NCBI RefSeq assembly: GCF_016808335.1
Contig: NC_053138.1
Location: 13,633,900 to 13,697,899 of the forward strand
Source of the DNA: Panicum virgatum
Lineage: Eukaryota > Streptophyta > Magnoliopsida > Poales > Poaceae
DNA: 64,000 bases
Direction of reading: 5' to 3'
Shown: positions 58,637 to 64,000 of the stretch, piece by piece
How positions within the stretch are numbered: the stretch's first letter is position 1
How the letters are laid out: each line of letters starts with the position of its first letter
Made by a program: the position numbers and the translations under genes
Notes under the pieces: model-generated
Database searches by the model: none
What the model saw: only the letters and a program-made list of their open reading frames with translations
Told to the model about the DNA's origin: nothing

Positions 58637-61600
58637 ATGGCCGAGGCTGACCGGATGCGCCTGCGCGCCGCGGCGCTCGCGCTCCACGACGACGAGGGCG
58701 TCAGGGACAAGCCGGATCGGAAGGCGGACGTCTTCGCGGATCTCGGCTCGCCGGTCTCGCCGCTGCGCCTGCGCCCGACCGCGGCGACGCCGTCGTCCTC
58801 GTCCTCGTCGGCCGGGTCCGCCAAGTCGCCGGCGCCTGGCAATGCGGCTGCGGCGGCCGTGGGGAGAGGCGGCAGCCGGGGGAACCACTCGGGCGAGCTG
58901 GACGGCAGCAACCCGCCGCGCCCGCCCGGCCACCGCCGCTCCGGATCTGGCCCGCTTATTTTCTCCGGCGGCAGCAGCAGCGCGGGGAGCGTCGGGGGAT
59001 GTGGCGGCGGCGGCGGGAGCACCGCGAGCTCGCCGCTCACCAATGCGCTCCCCACGGGCAACATCTGCCCATCAGGCCGCGTCGCTGGGGCGGCGGCAGC
59101 GCCGCAGCCGCCGCGCGCTCGCCCGGTCGTGCTCGGATCCGGCACGGGGCACTACGGCCACGGCAGCATCATGCGCGGCGGCGGCGGAAGTGCCGGAGGA
59201 GCGACTCCCGCGAGAACCAGCATTGACGCGGCTCCGCTCCACAGCAGCTCGTCGAGGTCTCCGGCGAGCTGCCCGGCGCCGCCGCCGGCCAGCAGTTCTG
59301 GTCTTCAAGAAATCACTCGCACCGGGAACGAGTGGTACAAGAAGGGCCGCTACGGGGAGGCGCTGAGGCACTACGACCGTGCCGTGGCGCTGTGCCCGGA
59401 CAGCGCCGCCTGCCGCAGCAACCGCGCCGCCGCGCTCATCGGGCTCGGCCGCCTGGCAGAAGCGTTCCGCGAGTGCGAGGAGGCCGTCCGTCTCGATCCG
59501 GCGAGCGGCCGTGCGCACGGCCGCCTCGCCGGCTTATGTGTCCGGTGAGATTTCTTACCCTTCTGCAGTGGAATGGAATTACATCCACAGATCTCGCCTC
59601 CTTGTCTCCGCTTTGCTTGCGTGCAAATCCCATATGCTGTTCCTTTTCTTGTCAGTTCCTTTCGTCATGTTTATCTGATTTGGGATCATTACAGTTATGG
59701 TGCTGATCATTACCATTTGTTCTGTTCCTTGTTTTGGAAGTAAAAGCTCTGATCCTGTGATTACATGAGAAGCATGAGAAAGTTTGCATCTTTAGTTGGT
59801 AGTATGTTGTAGTGAGTTAATGAGGCCTTAATACGATGTGCATCACACAATGCAGCTGACAGGGACTGCTTACCTGCAGTATCGATTGTGCTTTGACCAC
59901 AACAGGCAGAATCGCATATTCGTTGAACAGTGGTCCTAGTTCTTCTTTTGAGTTTACAAGTGTACAATGACGAATGGAAGTTTTACCCCATTGCAAAATG
60001 ATTACCGTATCGCAGGCTTGGGATGGTTGACAAGGCAAGGATGCACTTCACACTGGCTGGGAGTGTAAACCCATCTGATCATGCTGAGTGGCAGAAGCTG
60101 CATGAGGTGGAAAGCCATCAGGGGAGATGCATGGATGCAAGGAAAATCGGAGATTGGAAGAGTGCACTAAGGGAAGTTGATGCGGCAATTGCCAATGGAG
60201 CGGACTCCTCTCAATTGGTAACCCCTCCGTACATTGTACTTGAAATCATGTTACTTGTTCTCGGTAGTTGAACCATTCACAAGGGAATTAATTTTCGCCT
60301 GCAGCTTCTTGCCTTGAGGTCAGAAGCACTTCTTCGGTTGCACAAGTTAGAGGAAGCTGATTCAACTATTACAAGTTTATTGAAATTGGACAATGCATCA
60401 CTACCTTCAATACCAACCAAACTCTCAGGAATGGCATCTGATTCTTACATGCTTATTGTCCAAGCCCAGGTCAACATGGCATTTGGAAGGTACAAATATC
60501 AAACCTTGAGAATTGTGATAACTACTTTCCCTGGCTGTACGTTGTAGTGACACAATTATTGAAATTTGTTTCTGCAGGTTTGATTCAGCTGTTCAATTGG
60601 CTGAGAAGGCTAGACTTATTGATCGTGGTAACTCAGAAGTTGAAGTGATCGTAAATAACGTGAGGCTAGTTGCAATGGCTCGAACCCAGGGGAATGACCT
60701 TTTTAAGGCTGGCAAGTTTGCTGAGGCGTCCATAGCCTATGGAGAGGGGCTCAAATATGATCCCTCAAATCCAGTACTTTACTGCAATCGGGCAGCTTGC
60801 TGGTCGAAGTTAGGTCGGTGGGTGAAAGCTGTTGAGGACTGCAATGAGGCCCTAAGAGTCCAACCTAACTACACAAAGGCGTTGTTAAGACGCGCAGCAT
60901 CCTATGCAAAGGTAAGAAATTTACATGCATCGCTATGCCTATGATAATTCACCAATTGTCCAATCATGGTATTGACGCCTCCCTTAACACTTTCATAGCT
61001 TGAGCATTGGGCTGATTGTGTGCGGGACTATGAGGTGCTGCGCAAGGATCTTCCTGGTGACACAGAGGTTGCAGAATCTTTATTCCGTGCACAAGTCGCA
61101 TTGAAGACAGCCCGTGGAGAGGAGGTGTCAAATATGAAGTTTGGAGGGGAGGTTGAGGCAGTTACGAGCTTAGAGCAACTCCGAGATGCTATCCATTCAC
61201 CTGGTGAGTTTCTTCTCTAGTACAAATCTACTGTTGTACCCTAGGCCCTGGCCTGTCATAATCATTCTCACCTCCCTATTGATTCTCGCTGTGCTAATCA
61301 GTGGATAGATAACCAGGCCTGTATGTTGCAATATTTTCAGAATGTTGTTTCATATGTATAAATAACCTGTTATTTGTGTGGCCTGTCTGCAGGTGTATCT
61401 GTTCTTTACTTCATGGCAACAATTAATCAGCAATGCGCGCAGATTTCCCCATCCGTGGACTCCCTTTGCTCCGAGTGCCCTTCAGTGAATTTCCTGAAGG
61501 TATTCCACCAAATATATCACGCTATTAGACGCTGCACTTAATTGCATTTGACGAGAGCTCCAAAATCGCTAACCAATCATCTGTATACAAACGCGCAGGT

Positions 61601-61760
61601 AAATGTTGATGAGAGTCCTATGGTAGCAAGGGCAGAGAACGTGCGCGTAGTCCCAACCTTCAAGATTTACAAGGATGGCACGAGAGTGAAGGAGATGATC
61701 TGCCCTAGCTTACAGGTCTTGCGCTATTCAGTGAGGCACTATGTTGTCTCCAGCTCGTAA
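58637..61760 (+). CDS. TPR repeat-containing thioredoxin-like protein (TTL family)
   Basis: Seven exons join in frame: 58637-59544, 60016-60217, 60305-60489, 60578-60911, 60999-61203, 61393-61499, 61599-61760. Together they are 2,103 nt, 700 residues plus TAA, the usual TTL size. I chose ATG 58637 (GGGGATGGCC context). Residues 1-220 are low-complexity Ser/Gly/Ala with the family motifs [11 protein letters not shown] and [14 protein letters not shown] helices run from about 223 to 560 in two blocks ([40 protein letters not shown]), then the linker [10 protein letters not shown]. The C-terminal thioredoxin-like fold (about 605-700) has no CxxC pair ([14 protein letters not shown]), as is normal for the family, so it is a scaffold and not an oxidoreductase. 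In Arabidopsis, TTL proteins act in osmotic stress, brassinosteroid signalling and cellulose synthesis. Confidence 0.95.
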
Positions 61761-62319
61761 GGTCTGGTACTCAGTTCTTTGGTCCTGTTAGTGTCCACCT
61801 GCCAACATTTCACCAACAAATTGTTCCTATATAATATCGCAGCCTCCACAGCATTTTCACCAGCTCGGTATAACCCCCTATTAGGCATGTTGAGCAAGCT
61901 TGGTATACAAAGAAGGAACCTCCTATGCATTTCCCCCTTCCATGTGTTGCTAGTCTTGTGCATTCCTCCTCTTGCAACTATTTCTACCCACATTTGACCC
62001 AGCTTAAGCAACCCTTCCATCTCACGCATTGCTTGGCTTTGTGCCTAAATGACAATTGCGCTCCTGAAGAAAGCCTCCCTGTGATGTTCCTTGGATGCAT
62101 GTCGCTATAGAGACGAGGATAGATGGCTGGCTGGCTTTCTCATTACATGTACATATAGCATATAGCAATACATCAAACCCATTGATAGATTGGTTTTCTG
62201 GTGGAGAGAAGGTGGTACCAGATTTGGGCATTTGGCGGCCGATGGAGATTGGACAGTAGAGGTGTAGTTGCCATTGTAGAGGAGGGGATAGTTGAAGAAA
62301 GATAATGTATTATTGGTAT

Positions 62320-62320
<1 letters not shown>

Positions 62321-62371
<51 letters not shown>
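62321..62371. repeat. (AG)n microsatellite, about 25 units
   Basis: Directly visible. Near-perfect AG dinucleotide run. Confidence 0.97.
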
Positions 62372-62375
<4 letters not shown>

Positions 62376-62445
62376 GGAGGTGTCTGGTGTCGTTGATGTC
62401 ATTTGCATAGATATGCCTTTCTGGTGGCCTGTGGCGCTGATATAC

Positions 62446-62466
62446 ATATATATATATATATATATA
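62446..62466. repeat. (TA)n microsatellite
   Basis: About ten TA units. Confidence 0.95.
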
Positions 62467-62491
62467 GTTCATGCTGACATTGGTTTCTATG

Positions 62492-62497
62492 AATAAA
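62492..62497 (+). terminator. Candidate polyadenylation signal of the TTL gene
   Basis: AATAAA lies 730 bp past the stop codon. Nearer, weaker signals may be used instead. Confidence 0.35.
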
Positions 62498-63602
62498 AGA
62501 TAGCTCGACATTCTTTCCCATTTTGGACTCAAGCTGGCAAATCTGCTCAATCTCCCTGTGGTTTCCATACTTGCAAGTGAGATTCCATTCTGCATCACAC
62601 AGAAGGCCCATGTCATCAAACTCTAGGCTTTTGCTGTTGCTGATACTGTTGTGAGCTTTACTGTTGTTGACTGTCTAGCATGATAATACATGTCGGCATG
62701 TGGCATGAGAGGGCCGGATCATGTAGATGTAGGGATGAAGAAGCTAGGAATTGGACCCTGTGCCGTGTGTTGCTCGCTTGTCTGCTTGGGACTCGAGGCC
62801 CGTTCAGCGCCTGCCTAGACGAACCACCTACCATCTCGTCGGCTAGGAGTAGCAGGCACTTGTCAGTGCTCCCAACGGAGCTTTGGAGTGACAGAAAGGG
62901 AAGGCTTTTCAGCTGGAGATTGCTGGATCCGCCATAGATTGCATCTGCGAGCGAAGGGGGGCAATGATTTGGGTCCCGGTGCCGACTTCTCCAGTTCTCC
63001 TTCTGAAAGCGCTTCTTTTTAGCGCCTGAATGCGAATGCGTTGGTTGGTCGGTTGGTGCCGTTGATTGCTAGCTTGGGCACAGCATGACCAGTTCATATA
63101 TGCTAATACTACACGCAAAAAAAATGCTAGTACTAACATGTCTGCGCAATCATAGGCTCATAGCGCAATGCAAAAGACCCCGGGCGATTCAGAATGGTTG
63201 CTACTCTGTCCATGTGTTCACGAGGCAAGATTGAGTATGGACGCCAAAGTTTTTCGAGTCCCAAATGGAGTTCCTGTACTAGTATATGTGTGTGTGTTCT
63301 CAGCGATGGAGTTGTACTGGACCTAGCTATAGATTATTATCCGCAGATGCTCTGCACGCGTGCCAAAGGCCTGCAGGCTCCATCTGTCTCTCTCCTTTCG
63401 AAGAAAACGCTCCCTGTCCGGAGCATTTTTTTTGTTCTCCCCTGTAGTACGTTCTGCTGCCGACAAGAGCATTTGAGCAAACAATGTTTCAGGCGTCCAA
63501 TGAGGAAAGGAGCAAACAAACATAGGCCCTTGCTCTTGCAAGGTGTACAAGTCAAGTAACCTTTGCTCTTGCTCTATTCTGCGCAAGGAGTAGCAGCACG
63601 TC

Positions 63603-63666
<64 letters not shown>

Positions 63667-64000
63667 ATCTCGTTCGTGCCGTTGCGCGCCGCTCGGCCAG
63701 GCTGCCCTAGTCGAGCTTGGCTCGCAATACGAGCAGTGCCGTCGTCAGCCCGCGCCGACTTCGTCGTTCTGGCCGGCCGCGGCCGGAACAGAACGGAATT
63801 GTTTGGCACCGTCGGCCGTCGGGGTCCGGCCATGCCGACGCCTTGTGCCTAGGCCTGCGGCGGCAGCTTTTGCGTGGGATCCAGCGACACCGTCACGCGC
63901 GCGCCCTTGGTCCACCACGGTAATCGGCTCGCGGTCGCGCCGGTTGGGCGGCTCCGGCTCCGCTCCGGACAACAGCTAGCGTCGCGTAGAGAGCACGGCC
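62498..64000. other. Intergenic to the end of the window
   Basis: No gene was recognised. Positions 63660-64000 are GC-rich and could be the start of a gene lying beyond the window, but no frame there resembles a known protein. Confidence 0.5.
63604..63662. repeat. (AG)n microsatellite, about 29 units
   Basis: Directly visible perfect dinucleotide run. Confidence 0.97.

Larger units (their letters stand above)
61761..62497 (+). other. 3' UTR of the TTL gene with microsatellites
   Basis: Non-coding sequence up to a possible poly(A) signal. It contains GA and TA repeats listed separately. Confidence 0.5.

Noticed and set aside
58302..59366. 354-codon frame overlapping the first TTL exon
   Set aside because: Shadow frame of GC-rich coding DNA. 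The TTL frame has clear TPR motifs and splice continuity.
63717..63972. Frames in the GC-rich right edge of the window
   Set aside because: No recognisable protein. A gene start beyond the edge cannot be shown.
1..64000. CRISPR arrays, operons, ribosome binding sites and phage genes
   Set aside because: None seen. The sequence is plant nuclear DNA, and its tandem repeats lack the repeat-spacer pattern.

Overview
The window is nuclear DNA from a grass, probably a panicoid. It has intron-bearing genes with GT-AG junctions, GC-rich first exons, grass-type Stowaway and Tourist-like MITEs, Au-like SINEs, a CACTA MITE with CACTA termini, Ty3/gypsy elements and L1-type LINEs. No bacterial, phage or organellar features were seen. 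The species assignment is an inference from repeat style, not from a search.

Layout. 1-7041 is a nearly full-length, inactivated L1-type LINE on the minus strand, with an Au-like SINE near its 5' end. 8520-9073 is a long-TIR repeat. 11541-14225 (+) is a nine-exon acyl-protein thioesterase gene with a TATA box and a Stowaway MITE in its 3' flank. 14989-15628 is a small Pack-MULE-like element with a perfect 9-bp target duplication. 17971-18041 is tRNA-Gly(GCC). 18262-21045 (+) is a six-exon NUMOD3-domain gene. 21850-22395 is an hAT-like element. 23680-32355 (-) is an LTR retrotransposon with a perfect 5-bp duplication that encodes only gag and protease. 35422-36744 (+) is a membrane-anchored coiled-coil protein of unknown function. 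36745-46040 is intergenic with several MITEs. 46041-53287 is inferred to be a 7.2-kb MULE-like element built largely of degenerate tandem arrays, with a nested SINE. 54662-56541 is a solo LTR interrupted by a CACTA MITE. 57071-57700 is a LINE fragment split by a MITE. 58637-61760 (+) is a seven-exon TPR-thioredoxin-like (TTL) gene. The rest, to 64000, is intergenic.

The four host genes do not form a pathway. They are ordinary single-copy-style plant genes set in transposon-rich DNA: a lipase-fold thioesterase, a NUMOD3 protein, a coiled-coil protein and a TTL scaffold. Each exon chain was joined by hand from splice sites and keeps reading frame to a stop codon. The most unusual material is in the mobile elements: the gag-pro-only retrotransposon with a perfect hairpin in its leader, the Pack-MULE, and the array-filled 46-53 kb element. 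I found no convincing new defence, biosynthetic or regulatory system.
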